Shown one piece after another: positions 44,191-52,705 of a DNA stretch of 64,000 nucleotides. The stretch is from NCBI GenBank assembly GCA_021785695.1, contig JAJYEQ010000001.1:1-64000 (forward strand), read 5' to 3'. Each line of letters starts with the position of its first letter. The first letter of the stretch is position 1. The translations under genes and the position numbers were made by a program. This DNA is from Actinomycetes bacterium. Lineage in GTDB: Bacteria; Actinomycetota; Acidimicrobiia; Acidimicrobiales; RAAP-2. The notes under the pieces are model-generated. The model made no database searches. It saw only the letters and a list, made by a program, of their open reading frames with translations, and had not been told where the DNA came from.

Positions 44191-45286
44191 GCACTGAAAG
44201 GCGTCGGTACGATCGCGCTGGCCCAGCCGTGTCGTGCGCGCCGCGCTCTCTCGCGAACCGCACGGTGGCTGGGGTGCTCGTGGGGACCCTCAGCCATTAC
44301 TCGGTGGACCAGCGGCTCGCCTCGATGCTCGAGGTGCTCGAGGCGTTGCTGAGGCACGACGGCGACCTCGGTCTCCGCGACACCGACGCCGCCCTGCTGG
44401 TGGTCGTGAGTGCCGCGACCCCCGATCCTCCCCAGGTGCGTGAACGGGTGCGCCGGGGCCTCTAGGGATGCTCGCACACCAAGCCCGGGACGCTTCTCCA
44501 GAGTCAGACTCCCCTCCGCACCGGGGCCGGGTCGACCGAGAACCCACCGAACTCTCTCGAGGCCGACCTGGTGGGCCGCGAGGGGACAACTCGAGCAGGA
44601 ACTCTGGTGCACGCGGACCATGGCCGACATCGCGACGGGCGGGACGGTCAACCGCTCGGTGAGGAACAATGCGGCAATCGGGGTGTTCGCGGCGATCGAC
44701 GTCCCCCGACACGTTTCCCCTTTTCCCTGGCGGCATCGACCCGGACAATCCAAGCGAGTCCCTCAACGCCCACCTCGTCGACTACTGCTTGAGCCGCCAG
44801 ATCACCTGCACCCGGTCGCGCTCGCCGACCAAGAGCGACGGCGCCCACGTCCGCCAGGAGAACTGGGACCACGTTCGCCCGCAGGTCGGCTCCCTGCGCC
44901 ACGACACCAATCGCGAACTCGAACCTCTCGACCAGATCGGGGACCGTGACCCGCTGTTGACCAACTACCTCCTCGCTCGCCAGCAGCTCGTCGAGCAGCA
45001 CCTTCACGGCACCAGGACCACCATGCTTGGCGACCGCGCCCAGACCCCGATCAGCGCGCGCGCCTACGCCCTCTCTGATGGCGCTCGCGCGATGATGGAC
45101 GGCGCGATCGCTGGCGGGCAGCTCGCCCCCCTCTGCGACCAGATGTAGAACCTCACCGCCGAGTTGGAGCACGAGTCACCCACCGAGGGACTGTCGCCCC
45201 TTTGGCAGGACAACCGAGCGTGCCACCGGCCCCTCCGCCCGGAGGTCACCGATGAGGCAACGCACCCATCCACGCGGAGGATGTGA
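44037..45286 (+). pseudogene. Decayed integrase-core transposase
   Basis: Piecing three plus frames together gives a recognisable DDE-type transposase. In order: SEKSQVLDSLFELTGGHRDF; SMLEVLEALLRHDGDLGLRD; after a stop at 44463, CSHTKPGTLLQSQTPLRT; LEADLVGREG; MADIATGGTVNRSVRNNAAI; and, after another shift near 44735, NPSESLNAHLVDYCLSRQIT. Then come HVRQENWDHVRPQVG and a C-terminal LTAELEHES segment after a stop at 45146. At least three frameshifts and two stops make it inactive. It sits between the duplicated secreted genes and a glycosyltransferase. Confidence 0.75.
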
Positions 45287-45314
45287 CGTGCGCCAGCCGG
45301 CCTACGCTGCTCGG

Positions 45315-46331
45315 ATGCGCGTGGCCGTGGTGAGCTTCCGCCTGGGCGGGACCGACGGGGTCGCCATCGAGGCGGCCAAGTGGATCGGGGCCCTGCGGGC
45401 ACTCGGCCACCAGGTGCGCACCGTCGCGGGCGCCGGGCGCGCCGACGTGCTGGTCGCTGGGCTGGGGGCTGATGACGCGCACGGGCCCGCGCCCGCCGAG
45501 CTCGCCGCCGCCCTGGAGGGCTGCGCGCTGGTGGTCGTCGAGAACGTGGCCTCCCTGCCGCTCAACGAGGCGGCCCGCGACGCCCTCGAGGCGGCACTGG
45601 CGGGACGCCCGGCCCTCTTCCACCACCACGACCTGCCCTGGCAGCGCCCCGCACTGGCCCACCGGCGCGGTCCGCGTGCCGCGCCGCGCTGGGTGCACGT
45701 CACCATCAACGAGCGCTCGCGGGTCGAGTTGGCCGCGCGCGGGGTCCCCGCGACGACGCTCTACAACCACTTCGCCTGCGACCCGCCGCGGGGCCGACGC
45801 GCCGCGACCCGCGCCGCGCTCGGCGTGGGCCACGAGACCCTGGCCCTGCTGCCCTCGCGGGCCCTGGCGCGCAAGGACGTGGGCGCGGCCCTGGCGCTGG
45901 CCGGCGACCTCGGGGCCACGCTGTGGCTGCGCGGCCCGGCCGAGGACGGCTACGGCGCGCAGCTCGAGCGCCTCGTGGCGGCCAGTGCGGCACCGGTCGT
46001 GCGCGGTGCGGTGGGCTCGATCCACGACGCCTACGCGGCCTGCGACCTGGTGGTCGTCTCGTCGACCTGGGAGGGCTTCGGCAACCCGGTGATCGAGTCG
46101 ATCACCCACGAGCGCCCCCTCGCCGTGGCGCCCTACCCGGTGCTGGCCGAGCTGCGCGCCCTCGGCCTCGACCTGGTGGACCTGGGCGACCTGGCCGGGG
46201 TGGCCGACGCCGTGCGCACCGGGGACGCCGCACGCCTGGCGCACAACCGGGCCGTCGTGCGCCAACACATCGACCTGGCCGACCTGCCCGCGCGCCTCGC
46301 GCTCCTGGTCGCGGCCACCGGCGCTGGGTAG
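45315..46331 (+). CDS. Glycosyltransferase, GT4/GT-B fold
   Basis: A 338-residue protein starting RVAVVSFRLGGTDGVAIEAA, the sugar-acceptor glycine loop of GT-B enzymes. The C-terminal donor-binding segment AYAACDLVVVSSTWEGFGNP, followed by VIESITHERPLAVAPYPVLAEL, is the E-x7-E motif region of GT4. It transfers a sugar from a nucleotide donor; donor and acceptor are unknown. I use the ATG at 45315; the frame extends to 45252 but lies in transposase debris. Confidence 0.8.
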   Translation: MRVAVVSFRLGGTDGVAIEAAKWIGALRALGHQVRTVAGAGRADVLVAGLGADDAHGPAPAELAAALEGCALVVVENVASLPLNEAARDALEAALAGRPALFHHHDLPWQRPALAHRRGPRAAPRWVHVTINERSRVELAARGVPATTLYNHFACDPPRGRRAATRAALGVGHETLALLPSRALARKDVGAALALAGDLGATLWLRGPAEDGYGAQLERLVAASAAPVVRGAVGSIHDAYAACDLVVVSSTWEGFGNPVIESITHERPLAVAPYPVLAELRALGLDLVDLGDLAGVADAVRTGDAARLAHNRAVVRQHIDLADLPARLALLVAATGAG

Positions 46332-46341
46332 TGTGGGACCC

Positions 46342-46950
46342 ATGCTCGCCGACAGCGGCCGTCCCCAGGTCGCCGAACGCCGCGCGCACCTGCTGGGCGT
46401 GGCGCGCGGGATCTTCGCGGAGCGTGGCTACCAGGCCACCACCATGGACGACGTGGCGCGCGCCGCCGGGTTCACCAAGCCGATCCTCTACCAGTACTTC
46501 GACTCCAAGGCCGCCCTCTACCGCGAGATCGTCGCCGACCTGGCCGACCGGCTGCTGGCCCGCCTGGGCGCGGCGGTGGCCACCTCCGAGAACCCGCGGG
46601 CGCGCCTGGAGCTGGCGCTGCGCGCCTACTTCGTGACCGTGGTCGAGGAGACCGACGCCTTCCGGATCCTCTTCATCCATCACCACAACGGCGACACCGT
46701 GCGCGAGCTGCGCCGCCTGGAGCGCGGCCTGGTCTCGTTCCTGGAGCCCTACATCAACGCCAAGGTGTCCGACGAGCACCGCCGCCAGCTGGCCGGCGGC
46801 ATCGTGGGACTGGCCGAGGGCGTGGCCACCACCTGGATCGTCCAGCGCGAGCAGCAGGGCCGACCCGCCCTGGACCCGGGTGAGGCCGACCAGCTGGCCG
46901 CGCGCGCGGCCACCCTGGCCTGGGGCGGCCTGCGCGCCGTCCACGACTGA
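46342..46950 (+). CDS. TetR/AcrR family transcriptional regulator
   Basis: A 202-residue regulator. The N-terminal HTH reads GIFAERGYQATTMDDVARAA, then GFTKPILYQYFDSKAALYRE, as in canonical TetR proteins. The C-terminal helical domain is of the type with FRILFIHHHNGDTVREL, often seen in regulators of lipid or acyl-CoA genes. The ligand and targets are unknown. The ATG at 46342 is favoured; a GTG at 46333 is in frame. It starts 10 bp after the glycosyltransferase. Confidence 0.88.
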   Translation: MLADSGRPQVAERRAHLLGVARGIFAERGYQATTMDDVARAAGFTKPILYQYFDSKAALYREIVADLADRLLARLGAAVATSENPRARLELALRAYFVTVVEETDAFRILFIHHHNGDTVRELRRLERGLVSFLEPYINAKVSDEHRRQLAGGIVGLAEGVATTWIVQREQQGRPALDPGEADQLAARAATLAWGGLRAVHD

Positions 46951-46951
46951 C

Positions 46952-47470
46952 TCAGCGCGCGACGAGGTCGCCCGCGAGGTCCCAGAGGCGGCGCGCCGCG
47001 CGCTCGTAGGCGCGGGCGTCGCCGCCGGCCGGATCGGCGACGTCAAAGGCGCTGGACGGCTCGCGCGACGCGAGGTCCCGCGTGATGGCCGCGAGGTCCC
47101 CCGGCTCGGCCAGCAGTTGGGCCAGGCTGGCCACGCGCCCGGCCGCCTCGGGGTAGGCGCGGCGCAGCGCGCGCACCTGGTCGGCCTCGACGGCGACCAC
47201 GAGGTCGGCCCACGCGACGAGGTCGGCGTCGAGTCCCTGGCTGCGATGCGCCCGCAGGGCCCGGTCAGGCAGTCCCGTCACCGCGGCCCAGGCCGCCAAG
47301 GTGCGGGCGCTCACGGCCTGCCCGCCACTGGCGTGGGTCCCGGCGCTGCGCGTCCGCCACGCGGGGTCCCGGGCCTCCACCATGGCGGCCAGGAGCGGTG
47401 AGCGCGCGACGTTGCCCGTGCACACGGCGAGCAGTCGGTGTCCGGGGCGGCGGGTCGCGGTGCTGGTCAC
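46952..47470 (-). CDS. Low-molecular-weight protein-tyrosine phosphatase-like protein
   Basis: A 172-residue protein. The P-loop CTGNVARSPLLAAM (CX5RS) is near residue 20, and the general-acid Asp is in FDVADPAGG near 150. It could dephosphorylate tyrosine kinases or surface-polysaccharide factors, or be related to arsenate reductases, but no reductase cysteines are seen. A GTG start at 47470. Convergent with the TetR gene, ending one base from it. Confidence 0.8.
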   Translation of the reverse strand: MTSTATRRPGHRLLAVCTGNVARSPLLAAMVEARDPAWRTRSAGTHASGGQAVSARTLAAWAAVTGLPDRALRAHRSQGLDADLVAWADLVVAVEADQVRALRRAYPEAAGRVASLAQLLAEPGDLAAITRDLASREPSSAFDVADPAGGDARAYERAARRLWDLAGDLVAR

Positions 47471-47705
47471 GGGGCCGAGACTAGCCAGCGACCTCGTGCC
47501 CCGCGCTGTGGTCCGCGAGGCGCGGCGCGAGAGCGCAGCGGGTCGTGTGCCCCTGGTGCTGGGGCCGTGCTCGCCCGGCCGGCGACGGGGCGCGCGCCCG
47601 GAGTGCTGGCGTCGCCGGGGCCGGTCGGCCCCGCCGCCCCGCGGCCTCCACATTTCGAACGTCATTCGCCTGGCGGGGCGCTCGGCGCGCGCTACGTTGC
47701 CCCTC

Positions 47706-48830
47706 GTGCCATCTGTCCCCGGCTGTGTCGGCCGCACGGCCCGGCGACGAGAGCGTCGCGATTCCTCCACGCCGCCGCCGCGCGGGACCCCGCCCCGGCG
47801 CGGCCCGGCACTCGGCGCGCTCGTGACCTGCGCCACGCTGGCGGTGGCCTTCTCCGGTCCGGTGGGCGCCTCGGGGTCCCCTGACAGCACCACCACCACG
47901 TCGACGATCCCCGGGACCACGACGTCAACCCCTCCGGGAACGACGACGACGTCAACGGTCCCCGGTTCCACCACGACGTCAACCACTCTGGGAACGACGA
48001 CGACGTCGACGACCGTGCGCCCCGCGCGTCCCGTCGCACGCCCGCCCACCCCTCCTCGGTCGAGCGCCTGTGATCACAACCCCTTCGCGTCTCCAGCGGT
48101 CCGCGCGTTCCTGGCCTCGCGCGTCGGCTCGATCACCGCGGGGATCTACTGTCCCGCCACCGGCACCACCTATCTGTACCGACCGGGAGTCCTCCAGATC
48201 ACCGCCTCGATCGTCAAGATCGACATCTTGGCCACGCTGCTGCACGAGGACCAGGTCGATCACGGGAGCCTGAGCCCGGCGGTGCGTGAGGCCGCCACAA
48301 CCATGATCGAGCAGTCCGACAACGCGACCGCCCAGATGCTCTGGAACGACATCGGCGGCTTCGGACTGTCGACGAACTGGCGGGGCACGGGCGGCTACTA
48401 CGCCATCAGCGCCTTCAACGCGCTGGTCGGCATGCGTCAGAGCGTGACGTCCTGGGGGTGGGGAACGATGCTGACCACGCCGGCCGACTACCTCCGGCTC
48501 TTGCGCGCGATCTGGCTGCCCGGGCGCCTCCTGGACCCGGCGTCCGCCCAGGTCGAGCGCCAGCTGATGGAGGACGTGATTCCCGCGCAGCGCTTCGGCG
48601 TGCCCGCGGGCGTGCCGGCTGACGCCATCGTCGGCGTCAAGGACGGCTGGCTCCCCGACGCGAGCGGCGGCTGGCAGATCAACAGCGCCGGCTACGTGCA
48701 CCGGGGATCGACGACGTACCTCGCCGTGCTGATGAGCGCGGGAGATCCCACCGAGACCTACGGCATCGCTACGCTGAGCGGTCTGGGCGATCTCCTGTGG
48801 CGACTCGAGAGCCGCGCACCACGGACCTGA
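47706..48830 (+). CDS. Secreted class A beta-lactamase-like serine hydrolase with Thr/Pro-rich linker
   Basis: A 374-residue protein. A basic N-terminus and hydrophobic core (ALGALVTCATLAVAF) form a signal peptide. A Thr/Ser/Pro-rich spacer of about 60 residues follows, then a penicillin-binding-like domain. The catalytic SxxK is in TASIVKIDILATLL, SDN in IEQSDNATAQML, and the third motif is KDGW in VGVKDGWLPDASGG, in place of KTG. The C-terminal region INSAGYVHRGSTTYLAVLMS fits the fold. It may be a D,D-peptidase-like or esterase-like enzyme; resistance activity should not be assumed. The GTG at 47706 is my choice among several in a long frame. Bases 47471-47705 hold no other gene. Confidence 0.75.
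   Translation: MPSVPGCVGRTARRRERRDSSTPPPRGTPPRRGPALGALVTCATLAVAFSGPVGASGSPDSTTTTSTIPGTTTSTPPGTTTTSTVPGSTTTSTTLGTTTTSTTVRPARPVARPPTPPRSSACDHNPFASPAVRAFLASRVGSITAGIYCPATGTTYLYRPGVLQITASIVKIDILATLLHEDQVDHGSLSPAVREAATTMIEQSDNATAQMLWNDIGGFGLSTNWRGTGGYYAISAFNALVGMRQSVTSWGWGTMLTTPADYLRLLRAIWLPGRLLDPASAQVERQLMEDVIPAQRFGVPAGVPADAIVGVKDGWLPDASGGWQINSAGYVHRGSTTYLAVLMSAGDPTETYGIATLSGLGDLLWRLESRAPRT
47888..48014 (+). repeat. ACGACGTC-rich coding minisatellite
   Basis: Imperfect repeats of a GGAACGACGACGACGTCAACG-like unit, about 30-36 bp apart, encode the TTTSTxPGTT linker of the beta-lactamase-like protein. Such repeats change length easily. The spacer probably extends the domain from the cell surface and may be glycosylated. 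Confidence 0.6.
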
Positions 48831-48881
48831 GGCCGGCCGGGGCCAGCCCCGACGAGAGCCCGCCGACGCTGAGGGACGGTC

Positions 48882-50273
48882 CTAGTCGGTCGCGTGCCAT
48901 CCCCGCGGGCAGCGCGATCCGGGTGAGGCGTAGTGGCGCGTGGCCGTGCCGCGCGCGCACGTGAGCCCCGGCGCGGGCGCGAACGCCTCGGACGTCAGGG
49001 GCGCCGAGGTGCCGTATCCCGAGATGACCTCGACGCCGAAGACGGTGTAGAGCGACAGGCCGCTAAAGGAGCACGACGTCGTGGTGGTCCCCACGGCGAA
49101 CCCCGCCGGGTCGTGGAAACCCTGGAGCAGGACGCAGCGGTAGGGCGCCGTTCCCCCCTGCCAGGTGGCGCTCAGCGTGCCCCCGGTGCGCACCGCCGAC
49201 ACGTCCTGGGCCGGCGCTACCGACACGACCTGGGCCGGCGTTGGGGTGGCGAGCGCCAGGGCGACGATGCTCTGCCCGTCGTAGTTGCCCACGTAGAGCA
49301 CGTTGTTCACGACGGCCAGGGGCTGGGGTCCGTTGACCGCCGGCGTCGAGGAGTCGGCCACGTCGATCAACTCGCCGTTGGTGAACGTCGCGGGCATGGC
49401 GGTCGCTTCGACCTGGGCCAGCTGGGCGGCGCTCACCTCCACAATCGTCACCCCGTTGGCACTGTCACTGTTGTAGTCGCCGCTGTAGAGGTTCCCGGCC
49501 GCGTCGAACGCCAGCCCGGTGAGGCCCCCGGACCCATCGTTCCCCCAGTCGACGACCACCTGGGCCCCGGCGCCGATCGTCACCGGGGCGTTCAGGGCTT
49601 GCAGGGTCGACGCCGTGATCTCGAGGATCAGATCGTCCCCCTTGTCGACGACGAACAGGTTCCCGCTGGCGTCAAAGGCGATCTGCTGGAGGTTCCCGAA
49701 TTGGTAGGTCGTCAGAACGGTCGTCACGGCGTCAGTGGACAGATTGACCTGGTAGAGAGTTCCGTTGCTTTGGTCGGCCACGTAGAGGTCCTGCCCGTTG
49801 GGACTCAGCACCAGGCCCGCGAGGTAGTTCCACGGGGGATTATTATTCGTCACTGGCAGCGCCGTGGCCGTGGCGCTGCCCGGCGTGAGCTCCCAGATCG
49901 TCGCGTCCGAGCTGGAGGTGAAGTAGATCGTGCCGTCGGTCGCGACGGCGATGCCCGCGTCGCTCTCATACGGGGACGCCACCGTGGTCGTCAGGGGTGC
50001 CGGCAACGGCGCCACCGGTACGCCGGCTGCCGCCTGAGCGAGCTGGGACGCGCTGAAGTCGAGGAGGGAGCCAGGTCCCGACCCGGTGTAGGCGTAGCTG
50101 AGCATGCCCCCCCGGCCGTCGGGCGCCAGGCCGTAGGACCGCCCGATCCCGTTCGCCACGGTGTACCACTGGTTGAGTTGGGTCGCGGTCTGGGCCCCGG
50201 CACTCGCCGGGAAGCTCAAGGCCAGCGCCGCCGCGCCCACTGACCAGGTCAGAAGCCTCCGAAGTCGCACCAT
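48882..50273 (-). CDS. Secreted NHL/SMP-30-like propeller protein with Fn3-like C-terminus
   Basis: A 463-residue protein. Signal peptide RLLTWSVGAAALALSFPASAGA, then six-bladed-propeller-type repeats (GIAVATDGTIYFTSSSDATI, GLVLSPNGQDLYVADQSNGT, QIAFDASGNLFVVDKGDDLI, GLAFDAAGNLYSGDYNSDSA). The last 110 residues contain the Fn3-like TTTSCSFSGLSLYTVFGVEV and the tail CARGTATRHYASPGSRCPRGW shared with three neighbours. The ATG at 50273 has an AGGAG site eight bases upstream. It may bind a ligand at the surface; no enzyme motif is evident. Confidence 0.75.
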   Translation of the reverse strand: MVRLRRLLTWSVGAAALALSFPASAGAQTATQLNQWYTVANGIGRSYGLAPDGRGGMLSYAYTGSGPGSLLDFSASQLAQAAAGVPVAPLPAPLTTTVASPYESDAGIAVATDGTIYFTSSSDATIWELTPGSATATALPVTNNNPPWNYLAGLVLSPNGQDLYVADQSNGTLYQVNLSTDAVTTVLTTYQFGNLQQIAFDASGNLFVVDKGDDLILEITASTLQALNAPVTIGAGAQVVVDWGNDGSGGLTGLAFDAAGNLYSGDYNSDSANGVTIVEVSAAQLAQVEATAMPATFTNGELIDVADSSTPAVNGPQPLAVVNNVLYVGNYDGQSIVALALATPTPAQVVSVAPAQDVSAVRTGGTLSATWQGGTAPYRCVLLQGFHDPAGFAVGTTTTSCSFSGLSLYTVFGVEVISGYGTSAPLTSEAFAPAPGLTCARGTATRHYASPGSRCPRGWHATD

Positions 50274-50637
50274 GGGGGGATCTCCTGACCATCTCGTTAA
50301 CGCACTGGCCACAATGCTAGAACAAACTTCCCGGCCGATGTGTCTCCGCTATCGCCCCGCTCCAGAGGTCGTCACCACAGCGCGCCCGCGCGGTGGCACG
50401 CGTCGACATGCACACCCCGCTCTCCGTAGCCGCCCCGGCCACTCTCGCATCGCCCCGTGAGGCGTACGCCGCGGGCCGCGCGGGAGACGCGCCGGGCAAC
50501 CGGGCGACCCGGCGTGGCGCGACGATCCCCGGACGATCGTCGTCGTGGCTGGCGACGAGCCCGAGGGCCCGGGACGACTGATCTCGCGGGGCGCGCCACC
50601 GGCGGTCGCGCCACCCCGACCCTGCTACCGTCCTGGC
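50274..50637. other. Divergent intergenic region, no gene seen
   Basis: The 364 bp between the start of the propeller protein and the start of the LysR gene. Open frames here are short and resemble no family I know. It should contain both promoters. The left part, about 50,290-50,330, is relatively AT-rich and is the best place for the minus-strand promoter. No clear repeat or LysR box was found. Confidence 0.4.
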
Positions 50638-51543
50638 GTGGAGACCCGACGGGGGCCGCTCGACGTCGGCTCGCTGCACCTGCTGGTGGCGCTCGCCCAG
50701 GCCGGCTCGCTCCGGGCCGCGGCGGCCCAGCGCGGCCTCAGCGAGCCGGCGGCCAGTCGCCGTCTGCGCGACCTCGAGGCCCAACTCGGGCTGCTCCTCG
50801 TGGAGCGCTCGCCGCGCGGGAGCCGCCTGACCCCCGCGGGCACCGCCGTCGTGGGCTGGGCCGCCCGCGTGCTCGACGCCCTGGGAGACCTCGACCGCGG
50901 CGCCGCGGCGCTGCGGGCCGGGAGCGCCTCGCAGCTGCGCATCGCGGCCAGCCTCACGGTGGCCGAGTACCTGCTGCCCGGGTGGCTGGCCGCGCCGGCC
51001 CTGGAGGGCGTCGCGGTGGCCCTGCGCATGGCCAACTCGGCCGAGGTGCCCACACTGCTGCTCTCCTCGCGCGTCGAGCTCGGGTTCGTCGAGGGGGCCA
51101 GCGCCCCGCCCGGCCTCCAGGGGCGCACCGTGTGGCGCGACCGCCTGGCCGTCGTGGTGGCCCCGGGCCACCCGTGGGCCAGGCGGCGCACGCCGCTAAC
51201 CCCCGAGCACCTGAGCGAGGTCGCGTTGATCAGCCGCGAGCCGGGCTCGGGCACCCGCCAGGTGCTCGACCGGGCCCTGGCCGAGCGCGGGGTCGCCGCG
51301 CGCATCCAGCCCGAGCTGGCCTCGACGACGGCCATCAAGGCCTCGGCCATGGCCGGGCTCGGCCCGGCCGTGCTCAGCCGGCTGACCGTCGAGTCCGAGC
51401 TGGCCGAGCGGCGCCTGGTCGAGGTCCCGGTCGCCGGGCTGCGCCTGGAGCGGGCCATCCGCGCCCTGTGGCGCCGCGAGGGCGCGCTCGCCGAGCCCGC
51501 CCGGCGCCTGCTCGCCGCGATCCCCGCCCTACGGGCGGGCTGA
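50638..51543 (+). CDS. LysR-family transcriptional regulator
   Basis: A 301-residue regulator. The N-terminal winged HTH is LVALAQAGSLRAAAAQRGLS then EPAASRRLRDLEAQLGLLLV, with the family's RLTPAG that follows. The C-terminal periplasmic-binding-like domain is complete (LRIAASLTVAEYLLPGWLAA, then SREPGSGTRQVLDRAL). The relatives with ASLTVAEYLLP and REPGSGTR resemble CysB/Cbl- and CbbR-like sensors, but the effector is unknown. GTG at 50638. The stop overlaps that of the convergent PAP2 gene by 15 bp. Confidence 0.87.
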   Translation: METRRGPLDVGSLHLLVALAQAGSLRAAAAQRGLSEPAASRRLRDLEAQLGLLLVERSPRGSRLTPAGTAVVGWAARVLDALGDLDRGAAALRAGSASQLRIAASLTVAEYLLPGWLAAPALEGVAVALRMANSAEVPTLLLSSRVELGFVEGASAPPGLQGRTVWRDRLAVVVAPGHPWARRRTPLTPEHLSEVALISREPGSGTRQVLDRALAERGVAARIQPELASTTAIKASAMAGLGPAVLSRLTVESELAERRLVEVPVAGLRLERAIRALWRREGALAEPARRLLAAIPALRAG

Positions 51544-51975
51544 GTCGGCCACGGCCGGCGGACGCCGCCGGCGGCGGCGGTCCAGCCAGTCGACGAAGAG
51601 CACGGCGGCCAGGGAGAAGACGAAGGAGCCCACGATGTCGATGGGTGAGTGGACCTTGGCCGCCACCCGGGCCCAGCTCACCAGCAGCGCGTTGGCCGTG
51701 AGGGCTACGGCGACCGGCTTGGCGTAGCGGAACGTCACGAAGGCCAGGAACGACGTGAGCAGCGCGTGGTCCGAGGGAAAGCCGTTGTCGGGCGCGTGGG
51801 CGAACAGGGGGGCCACGTGCTCGCGCACGAAGGGCCGCGTGTCGTAGTAGAAGTGGCCGCTGATGCGCGCCAGGGCCAGGGCGAGCAGGCCCCCCAGGAT
51901 CAGCTGCCAGGTGTAGACGGCCTTGGCGTGGCTGTCGAGGCGCCACCAGACGACCGCGACGGCCATCGGGCTCAA
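51529..51975 (-). CDS. PAP2-family membrane phosphatase (BcrC-like), start uncertain
   Basis: At least 148 residues. The three PAP2 signatures are present: YYDTRPFVREH for the first, GFPSDHALLTSF (the P-S-D-H core) and ARVAAKVHSPIDIVGS for the third. It may dephosphorylate undecaprenyl diphosphate or another lipid phosphate. The canonical frame opens with a TTG at 51975. Family-like sequence IDSVIVFVAKYFFI continues upstream to 52017, where an ATC is the only start-like codon. The true start may therefore be non-standard. Confidence 0.72.
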   Translation of the reverse strand: MSPMAVAVVWWRLDSHAKAVYTWQLILGGLLALALARISGHFYYDTRPFVREHVAPLFAHAPDNGFPSDHALLTSFLAFVTFRYAKPVAVALTANALLVSWARVAAKVHSPIDIVGSFVFSLAAVLFVDWLDRRRRRRPPAVADSARP

Positions 51976-52054
51976 GATGAAGAAGTACTTGGCGACAAAG
52001 ACGATGACCGAGTCGATGCGCCCAGTATACGGGGCGGGCCCCGCCCGACCAGGG

Positions 52055-52675
52055 CTAGCGGCGCTCGACGGCGACCCAGATCCCGAGGGCGACCAGGACC
52101 GCGCCGGTGACCCGCTCGAGGTGGTGGCGCGCCCGCAGGGCGCCGAGCAGCGCGCGCGAGCGGGTGAGCAGCCCGATCAGCACCGCGTACCACGCGGCGT
52201 CCACGGCGACCCACACCAGCCCGAGCAGGAGGGTCGTGGGCAGCACCGGCGCGTGCGCCGGGACGAACTGGGGCAGGAAGGCCAGGGCGAACACCGCGAT
52301 CTTCGGGTTGGCCAGGTCGGTCAGGATCCCGGTGCGAAAGCCCCGCCACGGCGCGACCGCGACGGGACCCAGCGCGGCGGGTGCCGCGGGGCGCCGCCCG
52401 CGCCGCAGCGACGCCACGCCCAGGCTCACCAGGACCACCGCCCCGACCAGGCGCAGGGCGTCGTAGGCGACCTGGGAGGCCGCCACCAGCGCCGAGAAGC
52501 CCAGGGCCGTCGCGAGCGACCAGAACAGCAGCGCCACTTGGGCGCCGGCCACCGTGGCCAGCGCCGTGCGCGGGCCGCCGCGCAGCATCTGGCGCACCAT
52601 GACCGCGGTCGTGGGTCCCGGGATCATGGCCAGCACCAGCACCAGGCCGGCCTCGGCGATCACGGCGTGGACCAT
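52055..52675 (-). CDS. LysE/RhtB family amino-acid exporter
   Basis: A 206-residue protein with five to six membrane segments. The family start is seen as LVLVLAMIPGPTTAVMVRQM (the PGP signature), and FRTGILTDLANPKIAVFALA (N-P-K) is in the middle. It should export an amino acid or derivative. It lies 30 bp downstream of the secreted repeat gene on the same strand. Confidence 0.87.
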   Translation of the reverse strand: MVHAVIAEAGLVLVLAMIPGPTTAVMVRQMLRGGPRTALATVAGAQVALLFWSLATALGFSALVAASQVAYDALRLVGAVVLVSLGVASLRRGRRPAAPAALGPVAVAPWRGFRTGILTDLANPKIAVFALAFLPQFVPAHAPVLPTTLLLGLVWVAVDAAWYAVLIGLLTRSRALLGALRARHHLERVTGAVLVALGIWVAVERR

Positions 52676-52705
52676 CGCGCGACCGTAGCAGGCGTGCTGG
52701 CGCCC

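Noticed and set aside
47706..48830. Calling the serine hydrolase an antibiotic-resistance beta-lactamase
   Set aside because: The third motif is KDG, not KTG, the protein has a long stalk, and many housekeeping hydrolases share SxxK and SDN.
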